A stretch of DNA of 64,000 bases from NCBI RefSeq assembly GCF_004027225.2, contig NC_044278.2:74102923-74166922 (forward strand), in the 5' to 3' direction. The notes beneath the pieces were generated by a model. It saw only the letters and a program-made list of their open reading frames with translations. It was not told where the DNA came from and did not search any database. This stretch comes from Strigops habroptila. Its lineage: Eukaryota; Chordata; Aves; Psittaciformes; Psittacidae. The position numbers were made by a program, and so were the translations under genes. This document shows positions 11,501 through 23,110 of the stretch, piece after piece; position 1 is the first letter of the stretch, and each line of letters begins with the position of its first letter.

Positions 11501-14500
11501 CTGAGGTATACTTTACCTATGAGACTGTTTATTGCTGTTATTATGGACATTAAAGAAAATACACTGCTACATCAGAATTCTGCTTATCCCATGAATCTAT
11601 GATTTTTTGGTTATGTCAAAGTGAACTGTAAAGTATACAAATAATACATTATCTAGCTATTGATACAATTCTGTACAGGAAAAAATATGGAAATCTCAGT
11701 GTTTTATTATTTTGTAAGAAAGAAATCCCACTGTATTAGTAAATTGAGGAGACACCAGAAAAGTCTCATACCAGGAGACAGAACATTGTGCAATCTCAAA
11801 CTGCAACTCTGCAAGACTTGCTTTTGTTGATGAGCAGTGAAGTGTTTTCCTTTGGAATTTAAGGGACATAATGCAATTGAATAATTCTAAGTGAACTACA
11901 GTAGACCTGTTGATATCTTAAATTTAAAAAGGCCAAGGAGATGCTGAAGTTTTTGCTTGAAAGGCTAGTTACAATTTGCTAAATCTGATGAAGAATGATA
12001 GCACATCTCTTAATTTTCCAGCCAGTTTACCAGCCTTGCTAGATGTTGTTGATAACCTATGAAAATACACAAGGCAGTGGAGCACAGAGGATTTCAGGAA
12101 GAATCTTTGAGAGTGATGACCACTGCAGGAACAACTTTATGTACTGGATTCATAAGCTATAGTTGGACAACTGAGGAAATGGAAACAATCATTAGATGAG
12201 TGGATAACAAACATCCAAAACTGTTCCCAGATTCAAAACTCAGTCCCTGCCAAGGAATATATGTATGGTTTTAGAAAAATGCCATATGATGTACTTAAAA
12301 TTCTTTTTTCTTGAAAATAGCATCTCACTTTCTATGGTGCTCTGAAGAAAGTGACTAGAAAAATGTGTCTATACTCTCATGAGGCACATTGATGTCTGTA
12401 ACTACAAAGTTACCATTCCTAAATTGTCACTTCATAAGGCTGAAGTATCTAAATGGCATCTACAGACATAAATGTGATTAAAGAAAACCATCTGAATTGC
12501 CACTTCAAGAGACAGCTGAGATTTCTGACTTCTCATTATATTTCCCCATATTTCCAGAGACTGACAAAAGATATAATGAGTTGTGACTATAGTCTGACAT
12601 AGTCCTAAAGATATCAAATTGAAAAATCCAAAGTGCTCACTTCTTGAATGCTTTTCTACCACTCTTATTGTAGGTTACTCTTTCTAAAGAGGAAGGTTGA
12701 AGAATAGTTTCCCAAACTATCTAACATACCACTCAAAACAATGACAAACAACTTAAAAACATCAAATTTTTAGCCATAACTTTACCCTGCCTAGCTTCTT
12801 ATTCTATAAGAGATACATCTTTTTAATCCAGTCATGAAACAGATAATAAGTTACATTCTGGGCTTATTTCGGATTTCAAGCTTGCTAAGGACTACTCAAA
12901 CTGGTTTTGATCTCAGCCATTCTGGGCTTAATCAAAGCCATGTTGTTAACATCAGACTGCAGTGAAATTGTCTGAACTTGGTTTTAATATGTAATAGTAG
13001 TTGGGTTTTTTTCATGAATATAACAATCTTCACATGACAGAATTTTCTTACGGCATGTATCATTCTGGTATAAGCCTTCTCAAAAGTAATTAAAAGCTTG
13101 CATATACTCAAAAATTTTTTCTCAGTATCCACACAGGCATAGGAAAAGTGTACCCTCACAGCTGTTTTTTTATGAATCATCTGCCAAGCCACTGACCTCC
13201 TACTTAACCTTAAAGAAAGTCAATAAACAACTGAAGTCTGCATACAAAGTAAATACCCAATATCCTTGTCCACGAGTGAATGCTTACCTGAAGTGGTATT
13301 GATTATGTAATTCATTCTGATGTTTCTGCATGAGGTTTCACTAAAAGCACTGACTCAGTGGCGCACCTGACATAGTATCAGTAGTGGAAAACAGAAGAAT
13401 TAAGTTACCTTCCTGGCACTGCTGAATTAGAGAAGAATAAAGGATTACCTATTAAGAAAAAATATGATAGTAACCATCAAGAAAAAGTCGTATTCTTCAA
13501 AACTGACCTTTTCTCATTTGATATTGTAAAATTCTGCATCACAAAGCTTGCATGTGACAAGTCTGAATTCAGGGCACAGAAAAACATTATTTTTCCAATT
13601 AAAAATTTCCACTTTTAGTTTTTAAAGGGAATTATGCACAATTTTTTCTAGCATAATTTAAAGTGAAATGATTGTTATGCAATCTGAAAATAAAATGGAT
13701 CATCTCATTTAAGTGAAAACAAAGCCTATGGCCAACTTAATGCCATAAATTTTACAGCATATGGGCACAGTGTGGAGTTTGAATTTCAAGAAAAATAATG
13801 AACACATTTTTAGGAAAAATTTGGTTTTGACATCTGTGTATCTATTTAAGCAGTGCTTAATGGATACACAGGAAATCAGTCGTACTGTTTAGAGGACAGC
13901 ACAGATCAATGATAACCTGTAAGATCAGTACCTTGTTTTCCAAGTAGGGCATCAAATTAGCATGGAAAATTAATATGCTACCATCAAGAATGTAGAGATC
14001 ACTTGCTTGTTGGTATCTCCATGATTTTAATACAATTCATGACACCAGGATAATGTTTTTCACTGAAAATTAAGCAGGAGCTATTTATTTCATGTATCCT
14101 AGTGGCCAGAAATTTCATAAATGTTCAGTTCCTTTTGGAAGATACATATCACTAAGGAAACAGAAACAGCTGCTGTGGTTGAGAGTAACAGAACAGTATA
14201 AAAAAAGCACATTTCTGTTGATATGCACAGCTCAAGAATGATATGTCAATGTCAGGAAAAAGATAAGTGTGAGGTACTGACATAATTAAAGCTGATAACA
14301 TGGTTACACCCCAGAGCAGTCATTGTTTTATTTGAGGTGGTAGTAATTCTTATTCTTTAATTAAAAGTATATTAAATGTGCAGAGATAATCAGTTCCTAC
14401 TAGGGACAGATTATTTTCTCCTTCACATGCTGAAACTTTGTGGTTTTTTTCTCAACAATTTGTGTCAACAGTTTTTTAAACCTTTAGCATGTAGCTTATT

Positions 14501-15135
14501 GACAGAAAGCTGTAGGTTATGAGATTCTGAGACCGATTTATTCAAACGGGTAAAGATGATAATATGATAAGGAAAAAATATTTTATTTCATTGCTAAATA
14601 TTTAACCAGCCACAAGATACAGTTTCAAACAGCAAGAAGTGTGGCTATCTGAAATTACTCTGCTTTGATAACAAATTGAGACTTTTGCCTGTCTAACATT
14701 AGATGTACTTGATGCCTCCTGAAACAAGCAATGGGCCTGTTTTGATCTTATTGCTCTTTCAGGAATTTTAGGAACAGATGCATACTTTTCGGTATCACTA
14801 GGTTTGCTGATCCATAGCTATAAGCATGATAACTTCCATAATATCTAATGGGTGTTTGAAATTGTAAAAAAAGTTGACAGAAGCTAGTTGTTTGAAATGT
14901 TATAAAGATGTTATACAATATAAGGAACAGGTACAAAATATTAAGATTTATGCTAAAAAATTCATCCTGGTGATTCAGAATACACAGTGTATTGCACTTA
15001 CCTTGATCATACATTTTATTTTACTATTATTTGAATAACTTTAAGTGAGTAATAACTGTATCTGAAGCAAGTTACATATGCTATGAATGTCCCTAGAGTT
15101 TGAGAGAAAGTGGTTAAGAATTTGTTACCTTATAC
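8521..15135. other. AT-rich intergenic, no gene recognised
   Basis: About 6.6 kb without recognisable genes or LINE pieces. Small simple repeats are present: TA/GT-rich at about 8628-8660, a T run near 9737-9748 and an A run near 11187-11198. Open frames are all shorter than 90 codons. Confidence 0.6.
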
Positions 15136-15224
15136 CTATCAAATTCAAGTCTGGTCCATCTACAGCTGGAAAGATATCTCTACGCGTAACATGTTTAATA
15201 TTTCTGCATAATTTAATGTACTGC
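15136..15224 (-). other. possible isolated exon (89 nt)
   Basis: On the minus strand, CCTTTTACTTCAG precedes this segment (pyrimidine tract plus AG), and GTATAAG follows it, a good donor with a second GT site 7 bases on. One frame is open throughout and contains DIFPAVDGPDLNLI, which looks protein-like, but I cannot name a family. Chance matches to splice consensus are common in 64 kb, so confidence is low. Confidence 0.2.
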
Positions 15225-15618
15225 CTGAAGTAAAAAGGTACAATGATTGATGCATTTCCCACTGAAGAACACCCAATAACCACGAGAGAGAAGAGAGGGA
15301 ATTTAATAGCTGCTTGAAGCAAAACATAGGTAATCAGAGACCAACAAGGTAAATAGTACAGCTGTTTCCTATCATAACAACTTAGACCTATATATATCTA
15401 TAGGAAAGATCTAATTACCTTTTCCCAACTTGAGAAGGAAAAAAGAAGAGGCATAGTGGCAAGGGAAAGATTAAATGAGCTAAACTTTGGAGGAGGATAT
15501 TCACTAGAAAAGCTGAGATTTCCAGCTCAAGAAAAGCAGAAGCTTTGTAGTTGCATAAGGAAAATACAGTATTTTTTTAATTAACCTTACTGTAATCTAT
15601 ATTGCATCTGTGTGGAAT

Positions 15619-16560
15619 CAGTGGAGTAATGTTCCAGAGAGGTCAGCCGAGGCAGACGTTTTCTCCAATGACCATCAGTAAGACTGCAGACTCTCAATAG
15701 ATTACCATAGCTTAGATTTGAGCTTCAAGGTCCTGTCCCATCCCGCTCGGCAGGTGATGAAGAAGCTCATCTTTTATAACACTGCACGATTAGTGAGAGA
15801 AACCGCAGGCCCTCCAGAGGTTGAAACATGAAACAATAGTTAATTTTATCGTAAGCTTCCTTAAAACTGCTTTAGGAGGAACAAAAGCCTTGAAAGTTCT
15901 TGTTCTTATAAAAGATCATAACTAGAGGGAGAAATAAAAGAAAACATCTCACCACCCTCTGGATCCAGCAACGTTGTCTTGGTCAGCAAATAGTGGCCCT
16001 TTCAGCTGACTCTTGCAGTCAACGATTCCGCTAATGCTTATTATAAAGGAACATCCAGCACACAGCTAAACGACAGTTTTGCCTTTTTATAGGGTCAGGG
16101 TCTCTTGGAGCCCTCCCACAGGTGAGACTCATCCGCAGGGGATCTGCTGAGTTCCAGACCCAGTTAACTCTGTGCCCTGACAGATGCCACAGTGCCTGTG
16201 CTGCTGTCTATGGGCAGTTGATCTTCGCGGCCTCAGGGCAGACACACAGGAAACCATCCCCCTGTTCCTGGAGCGTGATCCCTGCTCTACCCCCTCATCA
16301 ACCTGCTGCTCACCACAGACAGGCGCTCAGCCTCCCTCAGTGCTTTTTATGTTTTGAGACACACACGAAATGGGGCTCTTGCCCGTCACAGGCTTTGCTT
16401 CCAGTCAGGTCACAGTGGGCTTGACTTCTCATTGAGGGTTAGAAAACCCCCAAGAACTGTTAAAAGGTTATTGCTCATCCTGTGTAGCCCTGTGGTCAGA
16501 GTAATTAGCTGGAATCTGATTCCCATCCTTACTTTGCTGTACTAAAGGGAATCACCTGCA
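15619..16560. other. GC-richer island, unassigned
   Basis: This stretch is richer in GC and CpG than several kb on each side. It includes a TTTTTATAGGG element near 16084 and a strong donor-like CCACAG|GTGAGAC near 16117-16129. A plus frame of 100 codons (16122-16424) has no recognised motif. It could be an old repeat, a regulatory island or a noncoding first exon; the sequence does not decide. Confidence 0.3.
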
Positions 16561-19034
16561 GGAGTGTCCAAGTGGTTGGGTTTAAAATATTACAGGAAAG
16601 TTTTGTTTGAGTGGCATTTGTTGAATCTGGGACTAGAGAATTAGAAAGAAGGATGAATGTTGTGTTCTGAGCAGCTTTTAAAATAAGAATAATTAATAAT
16701 TATTTTATAATTATACCAAGTCTATATTAATTTGAAAATTATCTATATAATGTAATTTTTAACTGAAGATCTGTTAAAGATCTGAAGATTTTTAACTGAA
16801 GATACTTTTCTGAAGTAAAACTTTCAGAACACCACAGTGTAAGTTTCACATAACTTCAGTTACTGAAAATAATTGAAGCCTTTCTGTGGATGGGGTTTTC
16901 AGAAAGATGTTAATGCTAGACTTAAAATTACTCAAAAATTTTCATTTTTCAAGTTACTGAACTAGTTTATTACTTCAGCCAGGAAAGGAAGTAATGATTA
17001 CTTTCAAAAAATTACGTCAGTGATACCACCTGTTGTGTAATTTTTTAGTATAGCTTCCAGTGTTTGCGTTACAAAGTTGTACTAAAATGATATAAACCAG
17101 CCAAACACTGAATACTGAGTGCCTTTTTCTTTATTATAGATTTTAATACTCTGTCATCAACTGAGAATAAAACTGTGCTGGCACACTACCAGTCACATCT
17201 GTCTTGTTAATGAAACGTATTATGGAAACCTTTCCAGTTTTCTTGTTCCAGTTTGAAGAACAAAGGAGAACAATAGATGCTCCAAATAACATTGAGCCGT
17301 TGTATGATTTTTTAAAAGCTTCCATCAAATGAACATAATGTTACAAGATAAATTGTTAAGTTGTGACACTGCATTTCAAATTAATTCTGTCCTACAGAAA
17401 CTGTAATTACACTTTTCTTTTTTTCCTTTTCCAAGTAAGAATAGCTTTCATAAGAAAGGAAACGGGCAAAAAATTGTCAGTGTTAGAAACCATTGTACTA
17501 AGACCATATTGAAAAATCCAGTAACTCTGGGGCCTGTGATATGTCCATAATTCATTCAACGCAATGATATGTTCCTATCAACTTAATTTTTCTTGTATGA
17601 GAACTCTTTTAAATAGGCTATCAAATTTGTTTCTGTATAAATAGCGAACATTAAAATAAAGTTGCCATTATACTTATTACAATTATAGTAAAATAGAAAG
17701 GAATTTGTGAGCTTTCAAAGTTAATTTCACATTTGGCATCACCCACATTTGGGGCCTTGGTGTTCTGTACACTGGTAGATAATTTCAGTTTCATGTTGTC
17801 ATTGCTGAACCAGGTAACCAAGCATACAGCCCGCAAAGGCTGAGTAAAAAGCTCTTTATATGAGCTCAGCATGAAGACTCTGTAGAGTGGACCTTTTATT
17901 AGAAAAGAAAATCTTTTAACACATGAAGTTTCATGGAAAAGAAAAAAAGCCATACTAATTCCTTATTCCAAATTGAACTCTACATAGACTATCTTTGCAC
18001 TGTTGCTATTCTGGGAGTGTTCTAGTACTATATCACTTATTCTGGCATAAATTACTACTGATACACACTTTCCAAACTTTTTATGTGAACAGAACATCAG
18101 AAGAATCTTAGCTATTGGAAATATCATCCTAATAACATTAAAAATTATACAGAAAACCAAATTGCAAGGTAAAGAGTTGCACTGCTAAGTAACTCCATGC
18201 TATAAACTATATTACTGTGAACAACACAGATTTTCTTTTGTTCTTTATTGTTTCAGCATCTCTAATAAAAATGTGCCTCACAAAATGAAAGCAAAGTGTT
18301 AAAATTATATTACAAACATCTTAGGCATTATCTATTTCTTTCCAGTTCTTAATATATTCTAAAAAACTATTTCTAGGGAAGAATCCGGATAACAGAAGGC
18401 TGAGCAGATGGTCATTTCCAACTTTATAGTTCCAGAAAAAGCAAGGGCTTTCATTGTTGCTGACATCTGAAGTTGATGCAAGAAGATGCCTACCGTGGCA
18501 GACGAAAAATGTAACAGCTACTCAGCCCCATGATCAGGCAGCTTGGAACTTGGTGGCAGCAGTTTGTGTGTTGAAATCAGATGAAAAATTAGGCCAAAAT
18601 CATATACAGCTTAGAAATCTGTTACTTTCCTTTTTCTATTATCACTGGTTTTGCTTTCAGAAATTAACAAAACCATCAAAAGTATGTTTTGGTTTGACAG
18701 AGAAAAAGAAAGAAGCATATTACAACTGAAAATTTGACGTTGCAATCTATATCAGTGGATCTGAAACTGCAATAGTTTCAATTGTACTGAAAATATGTCC
18801 TTAATATTCTAAGTTCTTTTGGCTACTCGCCTTCAAGCACAACTGAGTGTACAACCATACCATATTATCAAGAATATTTTAAGTAATGCATTAATATATA
18901 GTAGAGGTTGTACTGCACTCCTCCCTTTTAAAGATGAGTATTCAGGTTTATGATAGAGCAAGGGTTCCCACCATAATAAGCAACTTCAACTTGGCCAACA
19001 CCACATTAACAGAATGTCCTTCTAAGAAGAACAA
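16561..19034. other. AT-rich intergenic, no gene recognised
   Basis: No coding homology was seen. At about 16755-16803 the motif TTTTTAACTGAAGAT occurs twice with GATCTG repeats between, a small local duplication. Confidence 0.6.
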
Positions 19035-19448
19035 CAAGAAGGTGCACATGTCCATGGGACCTGACAAGATGCATCCACGGGTCCTGAGTGAACTGGTGGA
19101 TGAAGTTGCGAAGCCATTATCTATCATATTTGAGAAGTCATGGCAGTACAGTGAAGTTCCCATTGACTGGAAATGGAGAAATATAACCCTCATTTTTAAC
19201 AGGGAAAAAAAAGACCCAGAAAACTACAGTCCAGACAGCCTCACCCTGGTGCCCAGCAAGATACAGAGCAAGTCCTCCTGGAAACTATGCTAAGGCACAC
19301 GGAAAATACGGAGGTGATTGGTGACAGCCAACATGGCTTCACTAAGGGCAAATCGTGACAAATTTGGTAGCCTTTTACAATGGGGCTACGGCACTGGTGG
19401 ATAAGGCAATAGCAACTGACATCATCTATCCGGGCTTGTGCAGGCCTA
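19035..19448 (+). mobile_element. CR1 LINE fragment, ORF2 N-terminal reverse transcriptase region
   Basis: The translation contains GPDKMHPRVLSELVDE, AKPLSIIFEKSW, EVPIDWKW and [16 protein letters not shown], the ordered start of the CR1 reverse transcriptase. The frame stops at 19291-19293, while the DNA still matches CR1 (ACAGCCAACATGGCTTCACT, then GGTGGATAAGG, then CATCATCTATCC) to about 19447. The piece lacks endonuclease, catalytic core and 3' tail, so both ends are truncated. It is diverged and clearly non-functional. Confidence 0.85.
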
Positions 19449-21171
19449 GACGGGTAAATGTTTGTTCGTTCCCTTGTGTAAATAGTTTATATTGTTAAAT
19501 TAATGTAAAACAATGGTATAGTATTTTTAAAGTCTTAGCATACTAATACAAAAATATTAGTGACCAAACTCTGAGTTGCATTTGTAGTTTGTTTTCTTAA
19601 ATATTATATACTGTACATATTGAATTGGTATTTACTAATTAAAACTCATAAATTTTTAGAAATTCAAGTAAGATTTTACCTTGAGCTTTAACTGAAATTA
19701 TCGCCTGTTTCTTAGGGAGTCCTTAACTACAAGTAGGTAAGAATAATAATCACTTTAAAGAATTAAAAGTACCCAACAAACTATAATTAATTAATTGTCA
19801 TAACATCCATGACATGCTGCTTTTGTGAATATTTAATATTTTTGTAATACAGTGAGCTAAGATGGGCATTTCTAAAAGAAGCATTTTGACTTTTGTGTGC
19901 AGTGCCACTAGACACATGGATAAAATTTTAGCAAAGATGGATAAATCAGCACACCCAGAAGCTATGTGACACAGTTATAGACTCTGAAGAAATCAGTGAC
20001 ATACGTATGGGAGTAAAGCTGATGAAAATATTTCTAGCTGTATGCTTCAGTAACACAACTCAGTGAGCCAAATTCAAAATATCTGCTAATGGTGCAACTA
20101 CCTGACATTGATTTACATGTAAATATTGATGGGACACTGAAGGGTAACTCAGTGCTTAGGTAATGAGAGTGAATAGACTGCTGGGTTTCTTTTTTTTTTT
20201 CTAGTCTTCCTTGCTAAGTAAAACTAAGCAAGTTACTTTGAGTTACTTTTCATGACAGCTTTGAAGTTCTAATGTTGCAAATAGTTTTGAGTAATACAGC
20301 CTGAGCTCTGATTGTCCAACATATTTGTTGTCTACCTAGAGTGATATTTTAAACCCTCTTTTTTTTTTAATGATCTTTTGCCGTTCTAGATGACATAAGG
20401 AAAAAAAAATAAAACAACTTTGACTCTTTGCTTTTTGGGAATTATAATTAGTTTTTGTTAGATAATAGGTTTCATCAACCTGATTTCTTTACTCAAAAAA
20501 GTTTTAATCAACATACGCTACTCCATAACCCATTAATCAAATTGTGATATTCTATAAAGGGCTGATAAATTGGTTCAGTTTACCCTTTATTTATGAGACA
20601 AATAAAGAAAATTAGGGAAGTTCCTTAAAAAAAGGAGATGTATTGTCACCAGTTTTTCACCCTGGCAAGAAACAGATTCCAGACCTGGGATTTTCTAAAG
20701 TCATCCTGAGATGTATCCTTTAACATTCCTCAAAAACAGGCCTTGATTTTTATTATAGCTGGGAGTCAATGCTTTTCTATTAGTTGCATCTAAATGCATG
20801 TTGTTGTTTAAAGGCAGACAGTCTAAATGAGAAAGTAAAAAGGGTAAGAGGGAAGGTCAACAATTAGCTAACAGTGGGAAACAAAAGATTACAAGTGGAA
20901 TGATTACAAGTGCAGTCCTAACATATGCTTAGCTGTAGGAGTCATTCCTGATATTTCAATACCTTTTACTTTCAACTTTATAATATTCTATTAGACACAA
21001 GAGTCTAGGATTGAGAAAAAATGTTTGAGGAGTTTCCTAAGTCCTGAATCACAACTCGCATCCCTCTCTTACCTTGATGCCAAGTATTTTATCATATATA
21101 AAAATGTAATTTGTAGCTCTGTCAGGAGTTTTGTTTATTTAAAAATGATTTCCCATTTCAGCAATGCAACT
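19449..21171. other. AT-rich intergenic, no gene recognised
   Basis: AT-rich DNA with T runs near 20190-20200 and 20361-20369. No coding or repeat family was recognised. Confidence 0.6.
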
Positions 21172-21268
21172 AGTGTGAGGCATCCCTGCCCATGGCGGGG
21201 GGGGGGGGGTTGGAACTATATGATTTTAAGGTCCTTTCCAACCCTGACCATTCTATGATTCTATGATT
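21172..21268 (+). mobile_element. CR1 LINE 3' tail
   Basis: GAGGCATCCCTGCCCATGG, then a G run (about 21197-21209), GTTGGAACTATATGA, AAGGTCCTTTCCAACCC and two ATTCTATG units. These are the 3' UTR and terminal octamer repeats of CR1; only the last ~100 bp inserted. Confidence 0.88.
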
Positions 21269-22309
21269 TAATGTATGAACTGCTGTGCTATTAGTAGCTT
21301 TTATTTTCTACTCTGCACTGTTTACTTTCTATTTCCATGACTGACAGAGACTTCAGATAGTTCGATAACTGAAATAGTGCATAATTGCATATCAAAAGCT
21401 ATAGAATATCCAAGGAGTATAACCAGCTCAGACAATTCCATTTCATTTTCAGGTATGTGTGTGATTGTACAACAATAGCAGTATCCACTATAGTTAGGAT
21501 TTTCTTGGATTATATTTAAAGCTCTTTGTCATTTTACAATATGACAGGAAAAGTGGCACCAAAGATTATATGTCAACCTTCTCTCAGTGGTTCAACAAAA
21601 TATTCTGTATAGTTTTAATCCAGTTCCATTTAAATCAGGCATTATTAGTTCAGGTATCAGAAAATAGATATTTTTCTTCTTTTCATTTTTGTTTTCCTAC
21701 ATGCAAATTCAACCTTTGGCACAAAAACAGTGTTGCTTTCTACCCTTTGCTCATTCTGTTAAGAAGTATTTTACTCGTATTTTACTAGTGCTACCACACA
21801 TGCCTTACAATATTCTGAACTCCTCCTGATCTAGAGAATTGGCTTGCAGCATCCTTTATGTCAGTTATTGAAGGTGGGTTACCAAGGAACCAGAAATGAT
21901 AGAATCATAAATTCAAGTGAACAAGAGCCTGGAGTCAGTTCAGATCACCACTCTATTATGTAAAAATTGGCTGCTACTCCCATATTGCTGAATCCAAGGC
22001 TTTCAGGTGCTCAAGACAAGCTGTGAGTCTAAAGTGGAGTCCAGCCTCTCAAAGGAAGACAAGTGCTTTTCATCTTGAAAATGGCATATCTGCGAATGCT
22101 TGGACATCTAAAGCATGGTGCTTGTAAAACAAAGATCAGTAGGAGTTATCTAGCAAATGTAACTGACTTTAATTGTAGGCAGTGCTTGAATTCTTGCTTG
22201 AGATAGGTACAGATGGATTTTGGTTTCATTAGTAACAATTTCAGCAGAAAAGACTTGGTTCATTGATATCACTTCACTTTGAAATCCAAGATACTAGCAC
22301 AAGAGTTTG

Positions 22310-22450
22310 GTTTATGAGGCCCTTTGCTCAGCACTGGTGAGGCCACACCTGGAGTCACGAAGATGATTAAGTCTGAGGTTACTGGTACTGTCTAACCTAA
22401 AGAAGACTTGGAGGAGGACGATCTCATCAATGTATCTAAATACTTGAATA
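22310..22450 (+). mobile_element. degraded CR1 fragment, 3' part of ORF2
   Basis: CACTGGTGAGGCCACACCTGGAGT matches the CR1 [10 protein letters not shown] region. GATCTCATCAATGTATCTAAATACTTGAA matches the [10 protein letters not shown] region further on. Large internal losses separate them. No open frame remains. Confidence 0.65.
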
Positions 22451-22525
22451 ATCTTTATTAATAATCTGGATGATGACCTTCAGCAAATTTGCAGATGATA
22501 CTAAACTGGGAGGAGTGGCTGAATT
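22447..22525 (+). mobile_element. degraded CR1 fragment, reverse transcriptase core
   Basis: AATCTTTATTAATAATCTGGATG, then AGCAAATTTGCAGATGATAC and AAACTGGGAGGAGTGGCTG, encode the CR1 NIFINNLD and [11 protein letters not shown] blocks. In an intact CR1 these lie upstream of the blocks at 22310-22450, so the order is reversed here. That implies two insertions or a rearrangement. Confidence 0.65.
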
Positions 22526-22869
22526 TGATTTCTGAAAAAGTCAGATGAATCAAAAACTTATTGTATGTTCACTTTCACATATCTTGGTGATTTAACTCAA
22601 CTTCATTCCAGGATTATCAGTGTCACATAACCGTTACCTTGTTTCCAGATCTCTCATGGGAAGAACCAGCGAAGTTTGCCCAGAACAAAACAGAACAGTG
22701 TGGTTTTGAGGAAAGTTTCCAAGTAGAAAAACAGTGCAGGTGAGAGCGAATCAAATCTGGCTCTGCATCCTAGCAGGGTTTACATCCTAAGATATTATAA
22801 ATTTCCTCGCCATATACCCTGAGTTATGTAGCACATATCCTAATTTGCATGCCCAAAATCTTCAGTTCA

Positions 22870-23110
22870 GTGCAGTCTGGGCTGAGAGGGCCATGATTCA
22901 CTTTGTACACTGCACTTGTCCCACCAAAGATGCCAGGTGAGCCTTTGCAAAATCCTCCTCCTTCCACACCTTGGGAGCCAACACTGGATGGTTGAGCATA
23001 ATGCCAAAAGCATTGTTAAAGTCAGGATCAGCAGCATCTACTGCTCACTGCTTCTTCTTCCACTGAGTTAGTCATTTCAGCATAGAAGGCTTTCAAGTTG
23101 GCCAAACATG
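22870..23110 (-). pseudogene. unidentified coding-like segment, frame broken
   Basis: On the minus strand one frame reads ANLKAFYAEMTNSVEEEAV. After a frame change near 23040 another reads ADPDFNNAFGIMLNHPVLAP, KVWKEEDFAKAHLASLVGQV and QCTK before a stop. The composition (acidic, hydrophobic, ordered) is unlike the surrounding AT-rich noise and looks like real protein sequence. I do not recognise the family. It may be a processed pseudogene, an old transposon frame or a decayed exon. No poly-A tail is obvious. Confidence 0.4.
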
